From Ochotona curzoniae (Eukaryota > Chordata > Mammalia > Lagomorpha > Ochotonidae), in contig NW_024466512.1 of NCBI RefSeq assembly GCF_017591425.1, forward strand, positions 16,309,001 through 16,373,000: 64,000 nucleotides of DNA, read 5' to 3'. Shown piece by piece: positions 45,310 through 57,060 of this stretch (position 1 is the stretch's first letter; each line of letters begins with the position of its first letter). The position numbers and the translations under genes are program-made. A model generated the notes under the pieces. It was not told where the DNA came from, did no database searches, and worked only from the letters and a program-made list of their open reading frames with translations.

Positions 45310-45885
45310 TTTTATTTTAAAGATTTATTTATTTTTATTTGAAAGGTAGATTTTTTTTAAAGATTTATTTTTATTATGTTTTTATTGGAAAGGCAGATAT
45401 ACAGAGAGCAGAGACAGAGAGGAAGATCTTCCATCTGATGATTCGCTCCCCAAGTGAGCGCAACGGACCGATGCTATGCCGATCCAGAGCCAGGAGCCTC
45501 TTCTGGGTCTCCCACATGGGCGCAGGGTCCCAAAGCTTTGAGCCGTCCTCGACTGCTTTCCCGGGCCACAGGCAGGGAGCTGGAAGGGAAGCGGGGCTGC
45601 CGGGATTAGAACCGGCGCCCATATGGGATCCTGGGCATGCTAGGTGAGGACCTTAACCACTTGCGCCACCGTGCGGGGCCCTGAAAGGCAGATTTTACAA
45701 AGAGAGAAGGGAAAGATAAGAAAGAGAGGTCTTCCATCCACTGGTTCATTCTCTAAAGAGCCTCAGTAGACAGAGCTAAGCTGATTCAAAGTACAATTTT
45801 GGGGACATAAACTGCTGCTCATATGGGATGCCAGTACCAGCAGGTGAAGGATTAGTTTGTTGTGCCACTGTGTCATCCTAAGAGG
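45310..45885 (-). mobile_element. CSINE, minus strand, interrupted by a younger CSINE
   Basis: The tail side is 45310-45354 ('aaagatttatttatttttat', 'ttgaaaggtagatttt'). The rest is 45697-45885 ('ggtcttccatccactggttc', 'cagtagacagagctaagctg', 'tgctcatatgggatgccagt', ending near 'gccactgtgtcatcc'). The middle 'gccaggagcc...gggagctgg' part is also missing from this copy. The interruption is the SINE at 45355-45681. Confidence 0.9.
45355..45681 (-). mobile_element. Young CSINE nested in an older SINE, minus strand
   Basis: Complete young-subfamily copy: tail 'agatttatttttattatgtt', 'ccgatgctatgcc' at 45468-45480, 'ccggcgcccatatgggatcc' and a head ending 'ccaccgtgcggggccc'. Target-site duplication 'tgaaaggtagatttt' (45340-45354) and 'tgaaaggcagatttt' (45682-45696), one mismatch. 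The target is the host SINE's own tail. Confidence 0.96.
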
Positions 45886-45969
45886 CATTTTATTTGAAAC
45901 GTGGTTTCACTGGGAGGTAGTAGACCAAGTGGAAATAAAATGTGGGTCACTTTTGCAGCTGACTGTAAC

Positions 45970-46011
45970 GTGTGTGTGTGTGTTGTGTGTGTGTGTGTGT
46001 GTGTGTGTGTG
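45970..46011. repeat. (GT)n microsatellite
   Basis: About 20 GT units with one slip ('tgttg') near 45982. Confidence 0.96.
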
Positions 46012-47970
46012 ACATATCCACTCTGTAAGAGAAACAATGCTAACGTCTGACAGTTCTCCTGAAATGAAGTTATTTGAGTTAGAATACCAATATTTTGTCA
46101 GTTTTTCAGAAATGAAAGTAGTTAATTGAGTTATAACACAAGGACTTCCTTTTGGTCCATTACTTCCAATTCTTTGTATTTATTTTGTTGCAGTTTTTTT
46201 TTTTTCCTTTCACCAAGTGTGTGTATTATTTGCAAAGAGCTAAATACCTCCAACTGTGTTCATTGTACCTTGTAGGTGACTCCATAGGCTTGTCAGGATA
46301 ATTATGACAACATTCAGCTATTATGTTACCCGCTGAATATTGAACTCAATATCCACTATATTAAGCAATTCTATTTCAGTGTTTTTACCCTAAGATTAAT
46401 TCAATTCTTAAAAATCCTTTGGTAATAATAAGCTTGTTTAATTAGATATGGACTCACATATTTTGATAGTCTCAGGGAATCATTTTCATAAAGTGATTTG
46501 CCAATATATATTCATCTTAAATTTGCACAAATTGTTTTCTCCAGTAATTCTTCTAGTAAGCATGGTTGCAGACATATTTCTATGTGTCCATGATGATGCA
46601 GGATTAATTTATTAGTAAAATAAAGCCACTGATAGGTATATCTTATAACCCCTAGATGTTCTCGTATTTTCAACAATATTGTTATTTCTTGCCTTGATCT
46701 ACAAGGCTCCAACTAATCTTTTGGATGCATCTGCAGATTTGTGTTGTGTCTCATGCCTTCTTGTTATCTATTGTACTAGCACTGACCTTCTTCCATTACT
46801 CGAAACTTTTACTAAAGTTGAGTAGATGAAAAGGTTATACCATCTCTAGGCAAATAAATTTATAGCCAATTAATATAATTCAAGCAAATGTATTAGTGAG
46901 GTTGAAAAATTTCCAAATAAGCATCCTCACATAAAAAGCACACATGTGTATCCATGTATACATATGTGCACATAAGTGCAGTCTTTGCTCATTCAGAATT
47001 CTGGGGCATGGATTGAACCTGTTCCTTCAACTGAGCTGAGTGGGAAGCCAGAATAAACTGCTGGAACTGCCATACTCCTTGCTTGCTCCCTCCTTCCCCT
47101 TCTTCACAGAGCTTATAAAAATATCCATGTATTGCTGGATACAAGAGAAATCATGCCAGACAAGGCTAGGGTGTATTAAGAAGTCTTTATTAACCAAACT
47201 TGGTGATGACAGGCCTCACTATAAATTAGTAAATGATAATTCCATGTGATGTTCCAATCTGAATTGAAATCCTGAGAGTTTGGGTTTACTATGAAACCCA
47301 TCCATTAGATTGAAGACCTATATTCTGGCTTTCCCAGCAATACAAATTATGCTAGCAGACATGCAGCAGACAACATGGGCACACTTAAAAAGCTGCAGAC
47401 ATTCACCTTTTCCTGTCTTCTCTGTCCGCATTCTGTTACTGCTAGGCCTTACCTCTCCTGGAACTCTGGTAAGTACAAGATTAAAAATTCAAAGTATCTT
47501 GGCATTTGCATCTTGAATGACTCACTGAGCAGTGAACAAAGGGTGAGGATTATAGATATACAGGTGCCATGCTCAGGAACTGTCTGTCCTCACTCTGTCC
47601 TTGGGAAGCCAAAGAGCACGCAGATACTGGTGAAGCCAAGAGCTGGAGTGGAAGAGCAACATAAGCAAGCAACCAAGAGATCGAGCCCCTCGCTATCATG
47701 GGCCTTTATGGGGGCTTGTAAAGGCAGTGGTTAGTCAACAACACAAAATTGTCTCCTTTCAGGTTCCAGGTAATGAAAGGTGAACATCAAGGGTGGGCAT
47801 AAAGGCCCATGCAGGTGGCAGAGACCTGACTTTCAAGCTTAGGATCCTGAACTAGCTGCCTCAGACCACAACACAGGTTCCTTCTTCCTTCCTATCTGGA
47901 AAATTTCTTTGTGAGCCTATCCTAAGTTCTATTATTATTATAGGAAAATGGCTCAGAAGAGACAGAAACT
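46012..47970. other. Single-copy-looking sequence, no gene
   Basis: No CSINE here. Open frames at 47310-47516 and 47375-47734 (plus) overlap each other in different phases and have no recognised domain. Confidence 0.45.
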
Positions 47971-47974
47971 GCTC

Positions 47975-48930
47975 CTTCTTGTCTCACATGAAAGAATAAT
48001 TTCCATGTGGACAAGATAAGGAGCAAAAGCAAGCTTTATTAAGCAGTTGGAGCAAGGAGGCAGAGGGCTTCAAGAGAGGGAGATCAGACTGAAAGTCTGG
48101 TTGGAATGGAATCAGATTTGGAGGTACTTGAGAGAAGAGAGGGAGAGGGGGATAGAGTGTGTGTGCAGACGCGAGAGAGACTTTCATTCAAGAAAGGAGT
48201 TTATTAGTCAAGGGAGGGAGTCTGACAGATTGCCACCTGGCGAAACCACCTTCACATGTCAGGGTTATCACCTGAGGGACATGGTCACCCAGGTATACAG
48301 AAGTGGGCTTTTACACTTAGGTGTGGAGGGTGAGAGAGGGTTGGACATGTGAGGAGTGACCTGCAGTACAAGGGTGCTCATCATGGTGGGTGTTGACCTT
48401 TTGCACAAAGACAAGGTCAGGGCAATTCCATATTCCAAACATTCATAGTTTAAAGTGTTGGCTCGGTGTCAGAATGGTGGTAGAGTCAGTTCTGCTTTCT
48501 CCAACCTAACAGAATTTTTTAAGGACAACTTTGGTGGAAAAAGGAAGTAAAAAGTAGTAAATCTGCTCAAACCTGACAAAGTGCTGGAATTGCAGCCCTA
48601 ATTAGCTTGTCCATTATAAAACAAAAGAAACCATAAGAGGAATGCAATAGGCAGCTTCTTTATATTCTCACAAAAAGTTGAAAGCTCAGCCAGGCTTGTC
48701 AAAGGACTGATAACCCAGAGGAATGAGGATTGTGCCAACAGCAGGTTTGGGACAAAACCAAGCATTTCGCACCCTCTTAAAGACATTTCATTACTTCCTT
48801 GATATTCTGGAAATATGGAGGAATGCGATTGTCATGGTACATTCCAAAGGCAGCTGTTGGGAGAAGCAAGCGTCTTGTGCAGTTTTAAAGGACCTTCTCC
48901 CTTTCCTATCCCAGTAGGGACCTGACCCTG
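47975..48930 (-). mobile_element. Candidate ERV1-like LTR, minus strand
   Basis: It begins with the same 'cttgtctcacatgaaagaat' block as 40140-40335, followed by 'tttatta' strings (48035 and 48200) that are complements of AATAAA, purine-rich 'gagagaagagagggagaggg', and later 'gtgttggctcggtgtcagaa'. The layout suits a gammaretrovirus-type LTR in reverse orientation. The distal boundary near 48930 is a guess, and no flanking duplication was found. Confidence 0.45.
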
Positions 48931-51245
48931 CCCACCTCTTATTTCATGTAGCTCCTTACATTATGATGTATTATTATAGTATTTCTTTTGGTCAAAGGTG
49001 AATAATGCCATAGACACTTAGTAATACCTGCAAATAGACTTGTTAGAGAAGTAGCCCATACCCCTTTTATGTTAAGTGCCACACAGGATAAATAACATAC
49101 CTGGTCTCCCAGTTACTAGGTGATAAAGTCAACATTTAACCAAGCTTGTGTGTCTGCCTTCCCAATCCATCTTAAAGTCATTTATAAACAGCTCACCTGG
49201 CAGCGCCTTTGCAACTGCGGCAAAACCCACGTCAGGTAAGGTACATGAGGGAGAAAGGATCACTTCTGTAATTGGCCTTAGATACCAGATCTTAGCACCT
49301 GGGAAAATCAGTGTTAGAAATGACCAGAGATCTCCTGACCATCAGTAAGCTTTAGCCCAGAGGCATAGAAAGAAATCACCACTGTCCTCAGTGAGCAGAT
49401 TGCTTGTCCTCAAGGTTTAAGGCCAAGTTCCCTCAGAATCAGAACTGACAAACAACACGTTGTAACTGGCTGTATATGTTAGCAGCCAGACACTTGAGCT
49501 CCCAGGAAAGACACCCAGGTCAGCTTTGCAATTTACCTTTGTTTCAGCACTGTGGAGTCAGGATTAGTAACTGCAGAGTAAAGACCTGTGTCTGATTAAT
49601 GGCCTAGACTTAGAAGGAACACTTTCTCAAGTTGCATAGGTTGCTTTTTCCTTATGTTACAGATCCTAATTGCATTTCTCACCTTTTGGATTTTGCTCTG
49701 GCTCATTATTTATACAGTGTTATAGATCTCCTTTGTCTTTCAGGCTGTGTGTCTGTTTCTGTTACTTTGTTGACAATAATGCTCAGTGTAGATAAAGTTA
49801 TGGAAAGGCAGGGTCAGTAGGTATAGAAGCAAAGCAGGAAGTGCCCAGGTTTGTAATATTTCCTGTTCTGGTCAGATCCTTAACAAGTCTGTCTGTGGGC
49901 CTCCCATTCCTCCCTCTAATGGGTTCATGTTACCTGATCTCATGGCTGGGAACGTCCTTAGGTTATGCCTGGTTTGCATCGTGGTTACTTTGAGTAACCA
50001 TGTGTAGATACTAGTGTAGAGATACTAGTATCTCCCCCTAGAGTTAAGGTGAGGATAACTAGAATGTCTAGAAAGAGCACACCTTGGGTCAGGAGCTCTG
50101 TGCAATTGATGAGCACATTCACTTACTCCTGGGATACAAAGGGAGAAGTATTGAAATGAATTTCCATAAATAATGTGTGAGCTAGTGTCAGAATCATCTG
50201 GAGGGATCTGTGCTACTGAAGATCTCAGAGATATGGAATCTAAACTGTGCAAGATATATGAAGATAAGAACTATGTCTTCTGGTTTTGTTTCTAATTTTA
50301 TCCCTCTAGCTAATCTCTCTCTCTGATTATCCTAAGTTCTATCTTCTTATGTCTTTTTATTTTCTGAGTCACTGCACTGAATGTATAAGACCCTTTTTCT
50401 CTTGCTGCTTTCTCTGCTCATTTTTTGTCTATCCATGTTTACTCTTAATGGTTTTCGCCTTTCAACTCTGATTAATATGGGATACTGGATACAGAACTTC
50501 TGATATCAGATGTTGGGTATCTTTCTTTTGATCCATTCAACATGACACAGCATACGTGTTAACGCATTTGCTTGGACTGCCCCTCTCTGAATAACATCAT
50601 GAGTTTGTAGGTCTAAAGAACGATGTTGAAGGAGTCTGATAGTGGTTTTGTGTAAGAGAGCCAAGGCCTTTGTTAAGTAGGGGCCATCAATGGATACAGA
50701 CCCGGTAGTTTTTCTGCCCCTCCCACAGGGCTGGCAATTGTGGTGCTACAAGCTCTTTGACAATGTAATATTTGAAGCTGTGTTCTCCCATGGCTGAGGG
50801 TGATTGCTTCACATCTCATGTGGTCTGTAAGAGCCTTCAGAAGTTATCTGGCATTTTCTCCTTGGGACATCGTTAAAGCTGATAGAGGTTCTGCCTAAGA
50901 GACTAATGAGAAAACTACCAGTTATACTTGACCATGAAATACCTGTGAGCAAGGTGGTAAATCATCAGAGGTCCAGCTTTATAGAAAGAATATCTGTAAT
51001 TTTGGATCAGTGGTGATTTATTAAGGGGGAACGGGGCTTGGAACTCCCAGGAAGAATCTAGAGCAAATATATCTCTTTCAGTTGCTAACGGTTTAACTTT
51101 AGGGGAAGTAAGCTCCTTCAGCCTTAGTTTATTTAGCTGTGAGTGCCAGTGGAGTATTTTTGAAATTGAGTGTCTATTATCTTTATATGAGTCAAGCACA
51201 GCTGGAAGGCAATAGTGTTTATAAACCAACAACTAGCCCTTTAGT
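48931..51245. other. Unassigned, possibly decayed retroviral interior
   Basis: No intact gene. The minus strand near 50490-50700 has an open, protein-like stretch (reported as a finding). A perfect 16-bp palindrome 'gagatactagtatctc' is at 50019-50034 and a 7-bp stem hairpin 'ggttactttgagtaacc' at 49983-49999. Confidence 0.35.
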
Positions 51246-51252
51246 TCTTTCT

Positions 51253-51590
51253 TTTTTTTAAAAAAAGAGAGATTTATGTATTTATTGGAAAGACAGATTT
51301 ACAGAAAGAAGGAGAGACCAAGATCTTTCTTGCAGCTGGTTCACTCTCCAAGTAACCACAATGGCCTGAGCTGAGCTGTTAAATCAGGAGTCAGGATACT
51401 CCTCTGGGTTTCCCACATGGGTACAGAGTCCTAGGGCTTTGGGCCATCTTCCACTGCTTTTCCCAGACCAGAAACAGTGAGCTGGACAGAAAGTAGAGCT
51501 GCGAGGACATAAACTTGTGTGCATATAGGATACTGATGCTATAAGGTAGAGGATTAGCCATTTGAACCATCACACAGGGCCCCCAGCTCT
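51253..51590 (-). mobile_element. CSINE, minus strand
   Basis: 'gagatttatgtatttattgg', 'aaccacaatggcctgagctg', 'gggtttcccacatgggtaca', 'gggccatcttccactgcttt' and a head ending 'tcacacagggcccc'. Full length. Confidence 0.91.
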
Positions 51591-51786
51591 TCTTCAGTTT
51601 CTTTAAAGAACCCCTGCATTTCTGACTAATTTTTTTTATCACTGAAATTATTTAAGTTCTAGCACAGATAGTGAACCTTTATAAATCCACTTTATATAAA
51701 TAGGAATTGTAAAGTAATGAGAAGGCTATATGTTCATCTTAGGGATATTAAAGAAATTAGTTAAGCTATACTTAAAAAAATACTAC

Positions 51787-52115
51787 TCTGAGGTCCTCAT
51801 TGTAGTACAGTGGGTTAAGCATCTGCCTGTTGTGCAGGCCAGCTACTGTGCAGGATCCCATTCAGGAGCCTGAGTTTGAGGTTCAGTTATCTGCTTACGA
51901 TCCTGCTCGTTACTGGTGTGCCTGGGAAAACAGCAGAATATGGCTTAAGTACTTGGGTGCCTGCTCCCCACATTGGAAAACCTAGATGCAGTTCTGGGCT
52001 ACTTGAGGCTGGCACAGCTTTGGCTGTTGTAGCTGTTTGAGGGAGTCGGCATATCTAAAAGCTCTCTTCCTCCCTCCAAAGAGAGAACACCACTTTACCA
52101 AATAAATAAGTAAAT
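51787..52115 (+). mobile_element. Older CSINE, plus strand
   Basis: The head 'gtagtacagtgggttaagca' keeps the tRNA-like A-box region and is followed by 'ctgtgcaggatcccattcag', 'actggtgtgcctgggaaaac', 'cttaagtacttgggtgcctg', 'acctagatgcagttctgggc' and a tail 'accaaataaataagtaaatc'. Older type. Confidence 0.87.
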
Positions 52116-53472
52116 CATATTTATGCAAAACATAGCATGGGTGGATTTTCTTACCTGAAACTAAAAGCTATTGTGTTATGGTTTAAAATAATTTCAAAAA
52201 GAACAATTATTATCCCCAATTTCATAATTTATGCTTTATAAAATTTATATTATACAACTTTATAATTTATACTTTCTTAAGACATCACATCTGAAACTGA
52301 TTTGATATTTAGGTTTACAGTGTTGCTGATTCCATTTTCCAGATTTAACAAATGAATTCAGACAGTCTGTGAACTGCCCCTCAAATGGCTCTCAAAATGG
52401 GATTATGATGTTTTTCATGGGTTCCCAAATCCATCTTCCTTCTGTTATTATCTTGGGTCCTCTTATTAATAATAATTTTCAACTTATACTTATAATAGTC
52501 ATAGCTTGTAATAGAAATAATTTAGAGTTTTATATTTGACCTTTCCATTCTAATATCTGCAGGTGGGACCTCCCTTTACCTCTAAAATTAATAAAACTCA
52601 TGACTGAGATTTCATGGTAACAGCTTTGTTTACCTCCCCCTTAGAACATTCACTTTTTACCACATGACATATTTTTCAGTACTGTGTATTACTGGGATTA
52701 AATAAAATTACAAAAAGAAAGATTAAATCAGAAAATTCCAGTGGGTTCTAAGTATAATACAATAACTACACTTTAAATAACTTAATTAAGCCTGGACTAC
52801 TGCTAACAAAAAGAATTTTGTTTTATTCATATGGTGGCTGTAATTTTCTTCATATATGATATTCAGCAGGGAAAGAAAGAGAAAAGGGTTTGGGGAAAAA
52901 AATTCACAAAGTAATTTGATTTCAATTATCTGTTCTTTCTCCATTAATGTGGAAGAAAGACGTTATATTTTTAAGTGGAAATAGGTGTGTGCTCATGTGC
53001 CTACCTTTTCAAATGGAAACAACTCAAAATGTTTTTAAAAGATCAATTGGGAAAGTAATCATTCTTAGTCAAAACTGCAGAAATGGGCTTCCCTGTTTGA
53101 TTTACATTTCACTGATCCTATATATGGCATCAACATGTCTCTGAATTAAAAAAAAATTGCAAGAAGTTTTCTTTTGTTCCTGCTTTTTAAAATAATTGTT
53201 AAGGTTTTATAAATTTACTAAACACAAACAATCATCATCAACTCCTATTTCAGATAGTTTCTATTACTTCCAGAAAGTTCTACATCTGTTTTCAAATGGA
53301 ACAAAGTAGACAGAATTCACTAACGTAAAATTATGAACAATTTGGAAAACCAAGGACCCGGCATGTGTGAAAGATACCTTGTGGGAAGTCCCATACATTT
53401 TGAATGCCGCTCTTAAGCTACTGAAATGCTTATGATAGAACTTGGCTTACTGTTGTTGTATTGCATTGCCCT
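52116..53472. other. AT-rich sequence, no gene
   Basis: Unassigned; no repeat recognised with confidence. Confidence 0.45.
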
Positions 53473-53485
53473 TGGTCTCTTAATT

Positions 53486-53786
53486 ATTTATTTTTTAAAG
53501 ATTTGTCTAATTTTTATTAAAAAGATATACAGAGAGGTGTAGAGAAAGAGAGGAAAATTTTCCATCCATTGGTTCACTCTCCAGGCAGCTGCAATGGCTG
53601 CAGCTGAGCCGATGCTAAGCCAGGGCCCGGACGCGTTTCTGGGTCTCCCATATGGGTACAAGGTCATTCTAAGATTTTAGATCATCCTTGACTGCTTTCC
53701 CAGGCCACAACCAGGGAGCTGGATTGGAAGTGGGGCTGCCAGGATTAAAACTGAACTTTAGCCACTAGGCTATAGCGCCAGGGCCA
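53486..53786 (-). mobile_element. CSINE, minus strand, with target-site duplication
   Basis: 'aaagatttgtctaattttta', 'ttccatccattggttcactc', 'caatggctgcagctgagccg', 'gggtctcccatatgggtaca' and a head ending 'tatagcgccagggcca'. Duplication 'tggtctcttaatt' (53473-53485) and 'tggactcttaatt' (53787-53799), one mismatch. The 'ggcgcccatatgggatcc' segment of the head side is deleted. Confidence 0.93.
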
Positions 53787-53799
53787 TGGACTCTTAATT

Positions 53800-54130
53800 T
53801 TTTCACATTCTGCTTTCTGTTTCTCAGATTTGGTAAGTTGTAATCCTCTATCCATACATTCTTTCTTTGTCATTCCTACTTCAGCTTGAGTCTGTGTAGT
53901 ATATGTCTTCATATATTATTGTGTTTTTCAGTTCTAATATTCTCTTTTAGCTCATTTTTTGTAACTTGAAAGTTTAGCTACTCATTCCTACTAATTTGTG
54001 TTAAGCTATTTGGTAACTGCACATTGAAACTCTTATGATAATTATCTTTAACATCTTTGTCTAACAGCTTTGAAATCTGATTCAACTCATTTTGACAGAA
54101 GCTGTTGGTGACCAGTCATGCAAGCTTTGA
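53800..54130 (-). mobile_element. Old LINE-1 3'-region fragment, minus strand
   Basis: The plus strand resembles antisense L1M sequence: 'gtttctcagatttggtaagt', 'tttttcagttctaatattct', 'tctttaacatctttgtctaa' and 'cagctttgaaatctgattca' in the expected order. Non-coding. The young-side boundary is set by the adjacent SINE. Confidence 0.55.
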
Positions 54131-55715
54131 TTTCCTGGTTGTTGGTATGACTAAGCTTCTTGCCTATGGAATGTTGTTCTGAATGCTGTTTTCCATCTTC
54201 TATGGTGAACAAAAGTGTTCACTTCTCTGGTGTACCTCAAAGGCTCATAACACTGTCAAAAAAAAAAAAAGAGTGCATCTCTGCATAAAGAGTGAGGTGT
54301 AAATTCAGCTTTCATCAGTCTACTGACACTTTGCTGGCAGAAGTAGGGTTCCAATACCAACTTCCTGCTTTGGCATTCAGTGCCATGATGGGAGAAAACA
54401 GAGAACTGATTCATCCTGTTATGTTGCTCCAGGGTGTGAGGTGCAACTTGGTTCTGCACTCTGTTCACTGATATTAGAGGAAGGCAAGGAAGAAATGGTC
54501 CCATTCTACTCCAATGTCCAACTACCTTGTTAAATCTGGATGGGAGGGATATTCAGATTGTTAATAGACTACGTTGACACCACCTGGTAAGGGAATGAGA
54601 GCACCTCTTTCTTCTAAGTAAATGATGACCACCTGCTCACCCCATGCTCCATTGGTACTACGTGGGCATGGGCTTTGGAATACCACCTTCATTCGTTAAC
54701 TAGAAGACTGAGAGTCAATTCCCCAATCAGTTCATGGACACCACTGGGAAGATCAATTGGAATATCAGGTTTGCTTTCACAGGATGCTTCTTTGGGGAAA
54801 GGACAGATCAGTTTCTGCTTGGCTACAGTAAAATGGGACAAGTAATATGTAAATTATTTTGCTGTTGGTATTGGAATGAATAGGTTGGAAATTGCCAAAA
54901 ACTTTCCCCTTCATGGCACTTATTTTCCTATCTTTTTTCTAGAGGAAACAGAATTTTTTGGACAGTTATTTTTATTTTTTTCCAGATCGAGGGCTTATAT
55001 AAACCCTATGATGGACTTATGGTAACAGTAAGAACTGAGGAAGACTTTTATCATGTTATTTCTTTAGTCCTGAGTACTGTAGTCATTCCACCCTTGAAAC
55101 TCTTCCTACTGCTGGTTTTATTATGTTCAGAGTTTTTAGCTGGGTTAAATCATAACGATCGATGGTCTTTCTTGGCCAGAACTAGAAGTATTTTGATAAT
55201 AAGCTTTAAATTATAAAGTCTAACTCAAATGTAAGAAAGTCATGTCAAGATTGACTTGAAGAGACAATGCTTCAGGCACGTTTATAGAAGGGAATTTATA
55301 TTACCTTACACACAGGCACTTTCCAGTCCCTCTTAAGCATTATTCTCACCCTAACAATAAATATGATAATGAGAGATTTTCAGAATTAGTTGACTAAAGT
55401 AAGTTCTTGCCATTGAATGATTTCTGGTAGCATCCTGCTCTACAAATTGTGGTTATTGTGCCTTTTAAATGTATTTCATTATTTTTTTCTTCATAAATTC
55501 AAATTGTTCATCATTTCACTTATTATATGCCAATCATTTTTAGTGTCTGAACTGATGAGGATGAAACTCTGTATTGAAATCCAGTATTTTTTCTGTTTAA
55601 AAAAAAAGATTGTGTATGAGGGGAGGAGAAGTAAAGAAAGAAAAGGAAAATAATGAAAAAGTATCTGAACTTCCTCATTGTAGAAAATATCCTTTCATTG
55701 CACAAGAGGAAGGAT
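54131..55715. other. Single-copy-looking sequence, no gene
   Basis: A poly-A run lies at 54258-54270. A polypyrimidine plus AG string at 54967-54984 resembles a splice acceptor, but no exon can be supported beyond it. Confidence 0.4.
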
Positions 55716-55730
55716 AGGCTAGTTTTATTC

Positions 55731-56063
55731 TTTTTTTTTAAAGATTTATTTATTTTTATTGGAAAGTCAGATATACAAAGAGGAGGAAAAACAGAGGAAG
55801 ATCTCCCATCTGCTGATTCACTCCCAAAGTGCCACAACAGCTGGAGCTTTACCAATCAGAAACAAGGATCCAGAAGCTTCTTCTGGTCTCCCACACAGGT
55901 GCATGGGTCCCAAGGCTTTGGACCGTCCTTGACTGCAATCCCAAGCCACAAGCGGGGAGCTGGTTGGGAAGTGGGCCTGCAGGAGTTAGAACCGGCACCC
56001 ATAAGAGGATCCTGGTGCATGCAAGCTGAGGATTTTAGTCTTTAGGCCACCATGCCTGGCCCT
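55731..56063 (-). mobile_element. CSINE, minus strand
   Basis: 'aaagatttatttatttttat', 'gatctcccatctgctgattc', 'gcttcttctggtctcccaca', 'ccaaggctttggaccgtcct' and a head ending 'ccaccatgcctggccc'. The flanks 'ctagttttatt' (from 55720) and 'ctagctattttta' (from 56064) may be a diverged target-site duplication. Confidence 0.93.
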
Positions 56064-56749
56064 AGCTATTTTTAAGCTAAGCTTCACCTTGATGCAATGC
56101 TCTATAGTGACAAAACTCCATCTCCCATATTTCAAATGCTAGTTTTTAATCTTTTAGGATGTCATTCAGTGCATCAGACTCCATGGACATCTCCTAAAAT
56201 CAGTGGTGCTATCTTAATTTCCTATCCTTTTGGGAGGGCTACTCAGTGTGCCTTGTGAAAGTTATGCTAAGGCTTACCATACATACTAAGATCATTTTAC
56301 AAATATCTGTTTTCCAATAATGGGATGAGAGAGATTAAAAAAAAAGTTTGTATATACCAAAAAAGGGGAAGATGGTAATGGTGACAAAGATTAAATAAGA
56401 AATGCTAATAGGAAAATTAGGAGGAGGGGCATATGATAATTGCTGGTATTATAAAAATTTATAATCATTAAAAGAAGAAGTGGCTTGCAATTCAGTAAAA
56501 TGCACTAAGTGAGCAAAACTCTTAATGATCCCAGAAAAGTCAAAAAGCATGCCCTAGACACTCTAGTGTCCGAATGGAGAAGGGAGGCTGGGTTTTAGTG
56601 CTTCCACATCAACCAGTGTGCATCTGTGAGCTGTTTTGTTTCTTGATGACAGCTGCTGTGGGAGGATAATTCCCAGAGATAAGAATACCTGAGGTATTGG
56701 CTTACCATATCCATGGAGTGGTGCAAAGAGTACTCCTGTAGGGTTTTAT
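56064..56749. other. AT-rich sequence, no gene
   Basis: Unassigned; the last 150 bp may be the 5' part of the LTR that follows. Confidence 0.4.
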
Positions 56750-57060
56750 GTGTAACCTGTTCCAGTGTAATACTGTATCTGTCAATATCTTATTTGGAAA
56801 TAAAGTCTTTACAGAAACAGTAGAGTAAGTTAGATCCCATATGAGTGGCATACTTATTCAAAAGGAAGATTGGACCACCGAAGTGACGCAGAAGTAAGGC
56901 AATGTGACATAACCGACCGAAAAGACAGACATCTACAAATCGAGAAAAAAAAGGGCTAGAATAGATCCTTTTCTTATCATCTTTAGAACATCACTACTAG
57001 CTTACTAATACTTGCCCCTTGATTTCTCTAATAAGCTACAAGGATTAAGAGGGGGTGGTG
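56750..57060 (+). mobile_element. Ancient MaLR-like LTR fragment, plus strand
   Basis: 'caatatcttatttggaaata' followed by 'aagtctttacagaaacagta' matches the widespread mammalian string 'cttatttggaaatagggtct'. Downstream come 'gacagacatctacaaatcga', 'gggctagaatagatcctttt' and 'cttgccccttgatttctcta', in the order known for that LTR (…'gccatctacaagccaaggag'…'ggaacagatcctt'…'accttgatcttgg'). I take it as ERVL-MaLR (MLT1-like). The exact subfamily is not decidable by eye. Confidence 0.6.

Noticed and set aside
54960..55220. Polypyrimidine-AG string followed by a 65-codon open frame as a possible exon
   Set aside because: Acceptor-like strings are common in T-rich DNA; there is no paired donor with a recognisable coding segment.
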